Below are positions 17,483-29,246 of a DNA stretch of 64,000 bases, piece by piece; positions within the stretch are counted from its first letter, which is position 1, and the number at the start of each line of letters is the position of its first letter. The position numbers were made by a program, and so were the translations under genes. The notes below the pieces were generated by a model. It made no database searches, was not told the DNA's origin, and worked only from the letters and a program-made list of their open reading frames with translations. The stretch comes from Plumapathes pennacea (taxonomy: Eukaryota; Cnidaria; Anthozoa; Antipatharia; Myriopathidae). Where the stretch lies: positions 17,045,591 to 17,109,590 of the forward strand of contig OZ038469.1 in NCBI GenBank assembly GCA_964036295.1. The letters are read 5' to 3'.

Positions 17483-18643
17483 TGCTTTGTCATTACCAAA
17501 TTGTTGCCCTGTGTTTAACATAGCAAAGGAATGATTTTTCATCTCAAAAGTCATTGTACACTACACCCAGCTCTTCCTCCTAATGCTGCCATCGTAATCT
17601 AAAAGCTACTGACAGTAGTTATGTACTATTGCATTCCACCACATTGGTGTGGGTACAAATGTGTCTATGAGGTCTATAGAAGAACATTATTGGAGTTTCA
17701 ATATATATTCAGAAGGATGTATCGTGCAATATTAAGTTGATGTGGTCATGTGAAATAGCATAAATATGTTGCCTGGTGCCCTTTGCCAAGGCACAGATGA
17801 AATAGTAACAAACGTCAGCCAATATTACCTTCCATATTCAACACTTCACATACCTATATTAAGTTCATCTTCACATAATGCTTGATTTCACTGTTTTGAT
17901 GATGCAGACCAAAACTAGTTTCAATACAATTCATTTATTTTTTGTTTTTTGTTTTGTTCTTTTCCTTCTCAGATATACCGGTATTGCTATGGATGGTTTT
18001 CTTAATCGTAGTCTATTCGTCTGTGCATGATTTCTGTTCCTGTTAGTTATGGGTTTTAATTATTTTCAGACCTTGAAAATCATTTTTAGCAACTGACCAT
18101 TAAATCAGTGATAAAGCAAAAATATATATTTTTTGGTTGGAGAAGGTATAAGAACGTGATTATTTGAGTCAAGACAACCTTTACCTGGTTGTTACTTGAA
18201 CAAAATAATCAACACTTTGGTAGGAGTTAGAATTTCAAATTATTGATGGTTTTCTTGCCTAGAAAATGCAAATTTGTGTACACAGTGTGTACAAATACCT
18301 TGCAGTGTGTGTTCACAGAGGACATATGTGTAATGGATTGGGAATTGCTGTAGTGGACCTGTTGGTTGAAGTTGATGAGCCTTGTATAACACAGGTTGAG
18401 CAAATAAATTGGTGCATTACCCAACAAATATTGTTTATCTGTTTGTTGTTCTCTTCGAAAAGCATGTTCAGTTGATCAGATATCTATGACATTGTAGGTT
18501 ACAAGAAAATTGTGCTAGACAAAGGAAATAATTACACGTGTCATATTCTGTCTGATTTTTCTCCCCTGCCACGCCTTAGAATTTACTAAGCGCGGGCATT
18601 GGGTCCGATACTCGTCCCAGACTTCCATTTCGACTCGGCCAAC
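17483..18643. other. F-box 3' UTR and AAR2 upstream region
   Basis: This AT-rich stretch contains no recognisable coding exon. An AATAAA at 18403-18408 is a possible polyadenylation signal for the F-box gene, though 920 nt from its stop. Direct repeats of the short motif GTACACAGTGTGTACA occur at about 18279. The AAR2 promoter probably lies in the last few hundred bases. Confidence 0.45.
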
Positions 18644-20957
18644 ATGGCGTACGCGATGGATTCAGAAACCGCGGAGAAGCTCTTCTTTGAAGGAGCCACG
18701 CTGATTTTGTTGAATGTCCCTCAAGGAACAGAACTTGGCATCGATTACAACTCGTGGGAAGTCGGTCCGCGCTTCAAAGGAATCAAAATGATTCCTCCAG
18801 GGCTGCATTTTCTGTTCTACAGCGCTATCTCCAAGCAGAGTCGACAAACAGCGCCAAGAACGGGGATGTTTTGCTCTTTGAAAAGCAAGGATATCGTGGT
18901 GAAGAAGTGGGACCAAACAACGGAGGATTTTGTAGACGAAGAACTGGATGAAGAAGGGATCGCACGATATAGAGCAGGTCAGTATTCAGGAAAACGAATA
19001 AAGTCTCCCGGCTGTGACTAGCTGTCGCCTTAGATCAATTCATAAACGTAACTATGCCCTAGCCCCTCACTTGCCCCCCCCCAACTAGTTTTTTTAATGG
19101 TTGTGAGAGCTTGTACTATGATCTTAGGAGTGGAAGGGTTGATGTGGTTAGAGAGGCAACCCCCTCATCCCCTCCCTGCCCCCCTCCACACGCCTCCCCC
19201 TCTCCCCACCCCCATCCCCACACCAGGTACACTACGGAATTATCAATGTATAGTCTGTCACCAAGAGACATCACTTATACATTTTCTTCATGAATAGCTG
19301 GAAGTAATATTTATGACTCAAGAGTGAAAAGTTAGTTCTATAAAGAATAACACCGCATCATTCTTTGAACATTCACATGAAGGTATGCAAGACCTTGACA
19401 GATATCTGGGTCCGTACCCTCAGCAATCTTTGGACAGATGGGTATCCCTTACAAATCACATCACGGAAGATTTACTGGAAAAACTACAACCACTTTGTGG
19501 AAAGATTTCTTCAGTGACAGAGATTGCGCAGCAAGCATTCAAGACTGACCGTTCACATACAGGAGGAGAGATAGGAAGGGAAAACCCAGTAACAGAACAA
19601 CCTTCAGTTTCATCCATAAGATTTACCAGAATTCCCAAACAAAGATTCCCTGAAGGTGCCACTCCTTCTGTGATTTCAAAATACAGTATGGACTCCAGCT
19701 ATGTTTTGGAGTGCATGACAGCAACCATGAAAGGTATGATTTTGTATTGATGAATATTGAAGTTGTTTTTCTCATTCCCAACATGGCCAATCAGTTACAC
19801 ATAACAAAAAGTAGAAGAAACATACAGGTAATTATCCAAACAGGCTGAGTAGTACTGTAGAACAAAAAATGATGACAAGATGAAATACCTGAGTGTATAA
19901 GTAAGTGGGTGCAAAATATTAGTTAACTTTCAAGTCTTCTTTCAGATAAATTTGAGATCCTTGGGGAGCTTCAGTTTGCATTTGTTTGCTTTCTTGTTGG
20001 ACAAGGTACAGTATGTACAGCAGTTTTCTCACTACAAAAGTTATGATCCCTACACTCATGAGTCTAACTTCACACAAACCATAGGGGATAAAATACCCCT
20101 GCCATTATTGCAGGCAGTCCCATTCATTCCAGCTGAATTTCCATTTGAAGGAGGAATAGGGTGAGGCAAAAGCTATGGAGGGGAGGAGGGAGGGAACCTT
20201 TCACCTCCCTCCCCTTTCCCCTCCCCCTCCATAGCAATGACCAATGCCTACTTTATAAACCAGGGCAGATTCTAACATGTTTGTGTCTGTCTTATATTAG
20301 TTTATGATGCATTTGAACACTGGAAGGCTTTGCTGCAGCTCCTGTGTTCTTGTGAGGAGTCTCTTGCTGCATTTGTAGATGTCATTAACACATTCATTGG
20401 TGAGCAGGTTTGGTGTGTGTGTGCTGTGTAATCCATTTAATAGTGAAGTTAACAAATTAAAAGGTAAAGCTTTTTTCAACTTCTCTACCACTTCACTTTT
20501 TAGGTGTGCTACATTTCCAGTTAAAGGAGGTACCAGAAGATTTCTTCATGGATGTCATTTCAAGAAACAACTTCCTTACCACAACTCTGCAGGTAGGGTA
20601 TTTCTTGTATGAGTAATTAATACTGTAACTGTCTAGTGAGTACGTGTTTCTCATAAACCTCCGAAATCATTTTTATGCCTGATCTCCCTAACGATCTCAT
20701 ACAGTGCTTATCTATACCATAAGTACAGTAATGTAAAATCAACAACCCAAGCCTGAGCATCAGCTTCTCCCAGCCACTGAATCAGTACTGACAAATCAAT
20801 CAGTAGATGCGTCTGCTTGTTCGCCGATTGTTTAATGCCGTAGTGATCCGAAAAGACTTCAGTTTGGTCTGAAAATCAAGACGTCTTCCAAAAAAAAGTG
20901 TCTTGTAGTGCGCACTACTTTAGCGAATATTCTTTTGTTTTGTTTTTTGTTTGCTTC

Positions 20958-20989
<32 letters not shown>

Positions 20990-21165
20990 TGTTTTTGTTT
21001 TTGTTTTTTTTGTAGATATTCTTTTCAAACGTCGAAGGCTCTTCCGCAGTCGACCAAAAGCTGGTGGAGAAGGCGCGAAAGTTTCGACAGCATCTTACCA
21101 AACAATTTCAATGGGACTTTGAAACAGAACCAGACGAATTTGCACCTGTCGTGGTAGAAACGTGA
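18644..21165 (+). CDS. AAR2: AAR2 splicing factor homologue (U5 snRNP assembly)
   Basis: AAR2 binds Prp8 during U5 snRNP assembly and keeps Brr2 off until maturation. Exons: 18644-18977, 19383-19733, 19946-20005, 20301-20399, 20504-20592, 21016-21165. They join in phase to 360 residues (human 384). Conserved blocks are LFFEGATLILLNVPQGTELG, IDYNSWEVGPRFKG, KMIPPGLHFLFYS, LDRYLGPYPQQSLDRWVSLT, RFPEGATPSVISKYSMD, GELQFAFVCFLVGQ and EDFFMDVISRNNFLTTTLQ. The start ATG at 18644 gives MAYAMDSETAEKLFFEG, matching the usual N-terminus. Intron 5 contains a (GTTTTT)n tract immediately before the last acceptor. The gene lies 1.2 kb downstream of the F-box gene. Confidence 0.96.
19119..19340. repeat. Degenerate F1 MITE copy in AAR2 intron 1
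   Basis: It begins with TTAGGAGTGGAAGGGTTG and ends with CAAGAGTGAAAAGTTAG; the interior has AGAGACATCACTTATACATT and TTCTTCATGAATAGCTGG. These match the reverse orientation of the F1 repeat. A C-rich CCCCTCC tract interrupts it. Confidence 0.45.
20930..21012. repeat. (GTTTTT)n tract before AAR2 exon 6
   Basis: A pure G/T run made of TTTTGTTTTTG units sits directly upstream of the TTTTTTTTGTAG acceptor. It serves as an extended polypyrimidine tract. Confidence 0.75.
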
Positions 21166-21762
21166 ACATTGCACGAATCTACTCGTGTCGTCGTCTCTTA
21201 GTCGGATTCACTCGGGCCTCATTCGGATAGACTCGGGCTTTTTTCGTCCAGGATGCGGCGCCCTGGAGTGCGAGATCGAGACCTGCCTTAACTTTTGCTG
21301 CGTCTGCAGTCAGAAGAGCGCGACAGTTCGAAGTGCAAATCACAGATTCTCGTCAGGTTTCGGACAATTAGTAAAGCAAAGAAAGCTATTTTAACGACAG
21401 TGCTTTAGCTCAAGATATATATATTTATAGTATTCTTGCTTTTATTTCTTTACTCTGGTGAACGAATATAACGCTCCAAAAGCCAACACAACCTTTACGG
21501 CGTTCAGCATTTCCACATCAACCTTACGTTTTGCTGTCGGTGAGTTAACTATCACAGGGAAACAGACTTCAATGAACAGCAATACAAAGAGCCAAGAGCT
21601 GTCCCAGGAACAGCGAAGGAACCCAAGGGAATATATTTACTCGGTTTCATCATCTTTCGGAACTAAAAATGTTCATTGCTGTCAGAACACTAATGTTACC
21701 TTTATGGATATATATATATATATATATATTGAATGACTACTTGCATTTGGAATCTTCCAGAA

Positions 21763-21793
<31 letters not shown>

Positions 21794-21922
21794 TACAGCT
21801 AGCATGTGTATATAGTTTTGTCGGTGCAAGATTCATGTCCATTGTATCTCAAACAATTCTGAAACTGGAAACCACGCCGGAGAGGCCATTTCTGAGAAGA
21901 ATATTTCGTAGGCCAAGAGGGA

Positions 21923-21962
<40 letters not shown>

Positions 21963-23754
21963 AAGGAAAAAATAATCTTCCCATAAGGTGACAGCTTTTT
22001 TGTTGGGCTTCTGCAAGCGACAATTTGCATTATACGGGGGCTTGGTCGAGTACAAAAAATGCGCGTCCCGCCTAATTACCTGAGGTAACCAAATTTTCAA
22101 AAGCTGACACTGTGTGTCCTTGAAAGGAGTGCGAAAATGTCAAAGTGCGGTTTACTAAATTTAAATTAATCTCTCATGAATCTTAGCACCTCTTAATTCA
22201 CGACTCGATTTCCTGATGTATAAAGTATAAACCCTTCACCCGACTTGTTAGTTAAGCGACCCAGTGAAACGTAATACGGAGATAGCACAGATTGGTTATC
22301 GAAAGTAAGCCATTAGGTTTATCTTTAATATTGATACAAGTGAGACGGGATCATGATCTTTTGAAGCAATAACTAATTTATTCATTTAAAATATTGGTGT
22401 TCAAGCACATTGTTTGCTAAAGTTGGTAAACTCAACCCTTTTTCTTCTTTCTTCGTATCTTTTCCATTGCTTTTCTTACAGATTCAAGTTTTCCGCTTAT
22501 TCGAGAAAGCAGCTATTAAGTAAAATGTACTTTCCGGCTGTCTGGCTTACGCGTTCATTAAAAATGAACATAGAACAATGCAGAGTGATTTGGTTAAGTG
22601 AAGAATGGAGTGTGTCAAACAAGTTTGAGTAAGAGCATGCCAGAACACCTGCGCCTACCGAATACACCTGGATCCTCGGGACAATTCAGTGGGACCAAGG
22701 TTTTGCAAAATCCCGTAAAATTTGAGGCAAAAATGCTTTATTCCTAAGCGTAGGTTCAGTCCAAACACAACCACCCGGTGTTTGGCAATCGCAAACCAAT
22801 TCTCAAGGGTACTGTGTGAACAGCCTGATAAAACTAAATAGATCGCATGAGATTAAGTGTCTCAATGGCCCCCGTAGAATCGGGACACTTTGTCACCGCT
22901 ACAGGCGCCTTTATTAACATGTTTTCACACAGAGGCACTGCGCCCAATCTTTGTGACTACTTCGTGTTCTTGTTCGTTGTATGCGCTGCGCGAAGCTCCA
23001 TTACCCAGTTCCGTGCGAGCTCTGAAAACAGTTCGTTAGCATTTTTCAGTGTAAATTCTTGAGGGAAATGATTAATTCAACTGAGCTATTGTGTACTTCA
23101 TCATTATTTGCTGATATCCAGTTTCAGAGTATTATTGAAATCTTTTTGCATTATTCATTGTTTGGTAATTAGTGGCACAGACAATGCCCCTCGTACATTC
23201 AGCGCCGCGGGGCGGGTCCCAGCACAAGAAACAGTGTAACTATTCATATCAAACGACGCTGACTTTCAAAAGAATTATTTGGCTCTTCTTTGATGTATGC
23301 ATTTTGTCAGTAAATACATCTCCTGTGAATTGCGGCAGACCTTTTCAATGTATCAACAAAAGTGCGAAGTCCAGGAAGTTTTTCGAGAAAGACGCACGAA
23401 CTCGATCATATAACATGCACCACCCACTTGCTAAGATTCCCTGAGAGTAAACCGAAGCGATTGACTACGAAACTAATTTAGCGTGGTGTCTTGAGTTTAG
23501 CCTTTCTTGTTTACTGACTTAATGCAATGACAGAGGACACAGAAACAATTTCCGCCTCGACCAATGAGAAGGCCGATATAAATGGAAAGCGCGTCGTAGA
23601 CAAAAGAATGGACCTTAAAAAGCCGAACAAAGACTGTTGTCCCTCCTATGTATCGGTGCTCTTAGCACGTCTATTGCCACTTCAAGGCAAGCACAGCAGC
23701 AGCAACGGTTGCTTAAGGGATAGTTACCCTGTCTGAAAAAAAAAAAAGACCAGC
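21166..23754. other. AAR2-DMRT intergenic region
   Basis: This 2.6-kb stretch holds the AAR2 3' UTR, an (AT)n run at about 21708-21730, a poly(A) run at 21770-21793 and a poly(T) run of about 35 at 21926-21960. The DMRT 5' flank and 5' UTR follow. A 69-codon open frame (23527-23736) ends 18 bp before the DMRT start and is listed separately. I find no other candidate gene. Confidence 0.5.
23527..23736 (+). CDS. Upstream ORF in the probable DMRT 5' leader
   Basis: A 69-residue frame runs from ATG 23527 to TGA 23734-23736, ending 18 bp before the DMRT ATG. It has no domain I recognise; the composition is polar, starting MTEDTETISASTNEKADING. If the DMRT transcript begins upstream, it would be a uORF able to limit DMRT translation. 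It could equally be a chance frame. Confidence 0.25.
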   Translation: MTEDTETISASTNEKADINGKRVVDKRMDLKKPNKDCCPSYVSVLLARLLPLQGKHSSSNGCLRDSYPV

Positions 23755-26700
23755 ATGTCTTCGGAAACTTCTTACGTAGTTCAACCATCCTTTGCGGAGC
23801 GGAAACCACCACGAATGCCGAAATGCGCACGGTGTCGAAATCACGGGGTCGTTTCATGGTTGAAGGGGCACAAGAGGTATTGCCGGTGGCGGGACTGTAA
23901 CTGCGCACAGTGTACCCTCATTGCCGAACGTCAGCGGGTCATGGCAGCGCAAGTGGCCTTACGTCGGCAGCAAACACAGGAAGAGCAGATGCGAGTGCAG
24001 ATGCCTCCAGCCAGCCCACCGTATGTCAGCCCAGGAACTTTTAAACACGTTTCGAGTGTAACCAAGTTACATCAGATAAACCCAGCGAACAGAGGTGCGT
24101 TTTGAGATTTTATGATTCTTATAGCTAAACCCTTCCTGCCCTTCTCAGGAACTATACTAAAAGTTATGACTCATTTTCTAATTTGCGCTTTTGCATTAAA
24201 ACACTGAAATTTATAACATGTAGCAAATTAATATGTATTTGCAGTTTCTTTAAGCTGTCATTTTGCCTTCACTGAGCAAACAAGTCATCCTTGACAAGAG
24301 CGCTTATTACCTGCTCGTTGACAGTCAAGGTGATTTCTATAAAAGACCGAAATTTACGTCTTGGATAAATGAGTCAAGATTTGCTTGGACAGATTTGCTT
24401 GCTTAAAAACATCAATGCTGAATAGTAATTTCGCTTTTCAGCCAAACGTAATTAAGAATTGTGAGTGTCTTTTGTGAATCAACGCAAACCCACTCAGCCA
24501 TTGTTCAACTAAACTCCAAACGCCAACAGTTGTTAGGCAAAGCCGGGTAAATTATCCACAATCTTGACATGCCCTCGTGCGTCACTGCAATAAAATTAAA
24601 ATCTTTTAATCCTTGAGAGCAGTCCACTTCTGATCTCGAACAAAACAGTTTTTTTGTTTCATTTTTAGAAAACTCAAAAGAGACCCTCCTTTCAATAGAT
24701 CGTCTCAAAAAGTATTACACTGGAGCGCCCATCCACCGACTGAATTTTAGTTATAAATCCTTGTTCAAAAGGGATTAATTTTAAGGTCGGAAGGCTACCG
24801 AGGCAACAGAAAAAGAAAGAAACAATTACTTAGTTCAAAGTGTTTATATGACGTTTCTAACATCTTACTGCCAATGGAAAGTTTGATTATAAAAGTGTAA
24901 AACAGAAATTGAAAATCATGTAATATCACTCCGCGCTGAGTAGGTTTTATAAATTAGTTTGTCAATAATGTATTTTCCTTTTAATTTATCTCGTGCTCAA
25001 CGTTGTCTTTCAAGTCTTCTCCCTCTCTTCGACTCTAACAGGACCGTGGTTTCAAATCTTTAGTCTCTTTCATTGGTATACTAATTATATAGTCTCATTT
25101 CTCTTTATAGATATATACTTTTTTAGCACGTTTGTAATCAAAGTCTATATTTTCAACAGTTTCTAACAACAGTCAGACTATGTGAAAAAGTAACTAATTT
25201 TGGATCAATTGTCGGCCAGATACGACGAAATTCCACAAAGACAAGAGCTGTTGCGTGGGAAATGAAGTGAAAATGTGTCATTTTCATGTTAAAAGGCAGA
25301 AAAAACTGCGCACATTGCCTTTTCAGTGTTTCGCTTTTTTAAAGGACTAAGTTTATTTCTTGAACTGAGACCTTCGTAAACAGCACAATAATTTTCTCTC
25401 TAACCTCCAAATTTGCTTGACAGGGACTGATACGTTTCCACGCGTGTTTCCATGAGTGGTTACTACGCCCCAGATAGCTCCTATTCTATGCAGCTTCGAT
25501 TTGTTTTTTCACGTTGTAATCATCAGCATCGTAGAACAAAAAGCTGGCCGAAAGATAAACAAAATTGCTTGATTTTGTTCTAGTGTTATACGGTCGTTTC
25601 CATGGGACTAATTCATGTTCATAATTGTCGCAATATGCAATACAACACTATCCGAGACATTTACTTTTGAAGGTGTTGTTTGAATGTGAGATTAAAGACA
25701 AGCAAGAACGAGAAACCACTGTCAAATCAACACAGACGCCATTTCGAAACCGAAACTACTCAGATGATCGACACTCTTCTGTTTCATAAGCTACAACGTA
25801 TTTCAAGAGTCATATAGTTTATGCTGCTGCTAAATTTCTGCAGAGGACTAATACAGATTTACAGTTTTCTTTCTGTGAGTCTATTTGACGCGCACGTAGA
25901 CTGTTGGGCGAACCATGGAGTGTTACAAAGAACGCGTGAACAATGCAGTGTAATAGAAGATAGATTGTAAAAAGAAAAGCAACAAATGGAATCCTCCGAA
26001 GGGCTAATCCAAGCCTCCCCGAAAGTTTGCACAGGGCTTAGATAGCAGGACAATGCAGTTTTAATTAAAGTGATTATTTTGTCCGAACCATGCATGATTT
26101 GATTGAAACTCTTCTTCAAAGATTTACACAATAAACAAGAGCACACGGAAGACTAGAAGGCAATATGCAGAAAGCCGTTTAGCGACGAAACTGAAAGATT
26201 AGGCTAAATTTTATATTCTGTGAAACGAAAAAAAGTTTATTGTCAAACTAAAGCTGGTTTTGTTCGCAAGATAACAAATTCAGAGAAGTCGGGACGATAA
26301 GATTTCTGGTTATTTAGAATCGTGAGTCTTTTGTATCCGCGCAGACTTCATTTACCCAACAAAAATTGACTTACAAGAGTGAGTTGAATGCTGTTATAAC
26401 TAGGTGGGGCTCTTGGTCCAAGACCTTAACGTGTTCTGAACAAAATATACCAGTATTGCTTCAAACAGATGACTTGTCGTTTTCTCCTTACTTATAACTA
26501 TCCTATACAGCCGACTATATTTTGAAAGGAGACGTCTGATCACGCTTGGTGCTAAAAGTTATACTTTACTTATAAGACATCTGAACGTTTTTGTTTTTGT
26601 TGCATTTTTTTTTTTTTTTTTTTTTTTTGTCAGAAATAGAATATGAACCAAAAGAGGAAGAGAACGCAATTGATGTGAGTGTCTGTGACCTGAAAATCAA

Positions 26701-27430
26701 GGCTGAGCCCGCGAGTCCTGTCGGCTTCGAAGAAGAGGCCTCTTCGAGCGACTGCAGTCGCAAGCGCTCGGGAAGTGAAGCAAGCGATTGCGACGGCGCA
26801 GAGGAGAAGATCTCGCCTCAGCAACAGCAGCCGCCCTGTTCCATCAAGGACAAAACTAAAATGTTCAACAACTCCATGGAGCTCTTGCAACGGATCTTTC
26901 CACAACAGAGCCGGGCCATCCTCGAGCTGATTCTCAAGGCAAGCGAAGAAGATGTCGTCAAAGCGATCGAGTCCCTCATGCCCGACAGCAACAATAACAA
27001 TTCCATTTTCAGTTTCTTTCCCTCTCGCGCGAATTTTGTGGGCGCTGGCTCGGAGACCAAGTCAGCGTTCTCTCCCATTGCTAAATCCAGGCCGTTCATA
27101 CATCCGGGAAAGTACCCCGCGCATGTCAACTGCACGAAGAGCCCAGGCGATAAGAATTGTGTGACGCCGAGTGCTTTTCAGCCCGTACACGCGTATAGCC
27201 CCAGTGAGATGAGCCCGACCATCCCGGATAGGTTCCATTTCCCAGCTGTGCCCAGGTATTTTTACAATCCCCCCACCACAGCTGCCATGCTGTCATTCAA
27301 CCCCATCCAACAACATCAAAAGACACCCCCACAAGGATCGTCACCAGGCTCCAAGTTCTGCGCGCATTGTGGGTTCGGCACCAAGGCTGGCGACAAGTTT
27401 TGTAGCGAGTGTGGCAAGTGCCTGGTTTGA
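23755..27430 (+). CDS. DMRT (DM-domain) transcription factor with DMA domain
   Basis: DMRT proteins bind DNA in the minor groove and act in sexual and neural development. Exons are 23755-24094 and 26634-27430, joined in phase 1 to 378 residues. The DM domain (about residues 20-70) shows the CCHC/HCCC pattern: [20 protein letters not shown], then [24 protein letters not shown] (CUE-like) domain follows at about 193-229, [20 protein letters not shown], as in DMRTA/DMRT3-type proteins. A SUMO-type motif, IKAE, lies near residue 136. The protein ends in a C-x2-C...C-x2-C zinc-ribbon-like tail ([20 protein letters not shown]). The single 2.5-kb intron lies after the DM domain. A coral DM gene (AmDM1) has been described; orthology is likely but untested here. 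Confidence 0.94.
24095..26633. other. DMRT intron 1
   Basis: The 2.5-kb intron has donor AGAG|GTGCGT and an acceptor after a long poly(T) run (about 26606-26628) ending TTTTGTCAG. It is AT-rich with no coding exon or repeat family I recognise. Its size in a compact locus makes it a candidate for regulatory elements, but I see no specific one. Confidence 0.6.
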
Positions 27431-29246
27431 CTGGAAATCATATCCAGTTTGACTGGTTTACACTCGGTGTGACTGGTTTGGCAAGAACGTGCCTGGGAAA
27501 AATTAGACAAACTGCGTTTTTCCCCTGTTTGGTTATATAATATAGATGAAAGCCATTACGGATTTGAAAGTAATTATGTACATTGTGCTGTTTATTAAAA
27601 ATTTCGAAGGACAAAAGAAGGGACTCAAAAACCAAGAATTCACTGAACGATTTTTTTTTTAAATAGCGCTTTTAGAGTCTGGGACTCTTTCAAGTGTTAA
27701 CGGGCACAATTCGCACTATCAAGGCCCACAACCGTGTGATATATTTTGTTTGTTTGTTTGTTGAGCTATTATAAATATTTGGGGCGAAGTATTGGCAAAT
27801 TAAACTGTGAATTAAAGTGTAAAGTTATTGATAGTTTTTATTTTTTGTCTTTGTGTAATCTGTCCGCAAAGCACGGGTTTCTTGCGTGCTCGGAAATTAT
27901 TGCGCTAAATTGTGCCATAGGCCATCTTGGTTATTCTAAGTCCAAAAGTGAAGCCATATAACCAAGGCCACAGAAGCGACGGGATAACGCCTTAGTCGGC
28001 AATTATTGCGCTAGATCGTGCCATAGGCCATCTAGGTTATTCTCAGTCCAAAAGTGAAGCCATATAACCAAGGCCACAGAAGCGAACGGATAACGCCTTG
28101 GTCGGGAAATAGTGCGCTATAGGTCTTGCCATAGGCCATCTTGGTTACTCTCAGTCCAAAAGTGAAGCCATATAACCAAGGCTACAGAAACGAAGAGATA
28201 ACACCTCAGTGGGTAACTATTGCGCTAGTGCGTGCCATAGGCTATCTTGTTTAAGGGAAGCAACATAGCCAAGGCCACAAAGGGTGTCTTAAAACGCTGC
28301 TCAAATGCTTGTTTTATAAGGCCCCTAAAAAGCGTGTCTTTTAGGTTCTTAAATAGAGAACCTTGTAAGGCTTTTAAAAGGCCACAGAAGCTAAGGGATA
28401 ACGCCTTGGTCGGGAAATATTGCGCTAGGTCTTGCCATAGGCTATCTTGGTTATTCTCAGTCCAAAAATGAAGCCATATAACCAAGGCTACAGAAACGAA
28501 GAGATAACACCTCAGTGGGTAATTATCGCGCTAGTGCGTGCCATAGGCTATCTTGTTTAAGTGAAGCAATATAGCCAAGGCCACAGAGGGTGTCTTAAAA
28601 CGCTGCTAAAATGCACGATTGGCACGATCTAGCGCAATAATTGCCGACCAAGGCGTTGTCCCGTCGCTTCTGTGGCTTTGGTTATATGGCTTCACTTTTG
28701 AATAACCGAGATTGATTAACTTTTAAACCAAGATTGATTAACTTTTAGAATAACCAAGATGGCCTAAAGAGCGACCTAGAGCAATAATTACCCACTGAGG
28801 TGTTATCTCTTCGCCCTCTGTAGCCTTGGTTATATGGCTTCACTTTTGGACTTAAAATAACCAAGACGGCCACTGGCACGATCTAGCGCAGTAATTCCCG
28901 AACAAGGCGTTATCCTGTCGCTTCTGTGGCCTTGGTTATATGGCTTCACTTTTGGACTTAGAATAACCAAGGATCGTAAATAAGAGGTCAAAACATCTTA
29001 AAATAAGATTTTACTTTTTACGGAGTATATAACCTGAGCCAGCGGTTGAATTCGTCAGTACATATTAAACCTGGTGATTTCGTGCGAACCGGGTGAACAT
29101 TTTTTCGCGGTGGCAGCCTCGCTTCCAACTCTCAGAAATGAGAGCCTGGGAACAAGGGAAAAAATTCGTGAATCTCGGTGAACGTACGTGCCTCTGGAGA
29201 AATCGGAAATGGGTACTGCTTTTTGCTACTAACTACACCAAACACC
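27431..29246. other. DMRT-DHTKD1 intergenic region
   Basis: The 1.8-kb stretch is mostly the foldback repeat. The 220 bp before the DHTKD1 start contain a TATATAA at 29026-29032, a possible but unproven TATA element, and a GAGAGCCTGGGAACAAGG fragment resembling the hairpin repeat at 11290. No other gene is seen. Confidence 0.5.
27894..28972. repeat. Complex foldback: about 106-bp units, six direct then three inverted
   Basis: Units starting near 27894, 28001, 28107, 28215, 28415 and 28521 share TTGCGCTAG...GTGCCATAGGC, AGTCCAAAAGTGAAGCCATA, TAACCAAGGCCACAGAAGCG and GATAACGCCTTGGTCGGG. From 28621 the same unit appears three times in reverse complement (near 28621, 28746 and 28861). Units 3-4 and 5-6 form a higher-order pair, each ending in a variant with GGTGTCTTAAAACGCTGCT. 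No coding capacity is seen. Confidence 0.85.

Noticed and set aside
21733..22100. Small frames spanning poly(A) and poly(T) runs
   Set aside because: Their openness comes from homopolymers (poly-Lys and poly-Phe), with no conserved sequence.
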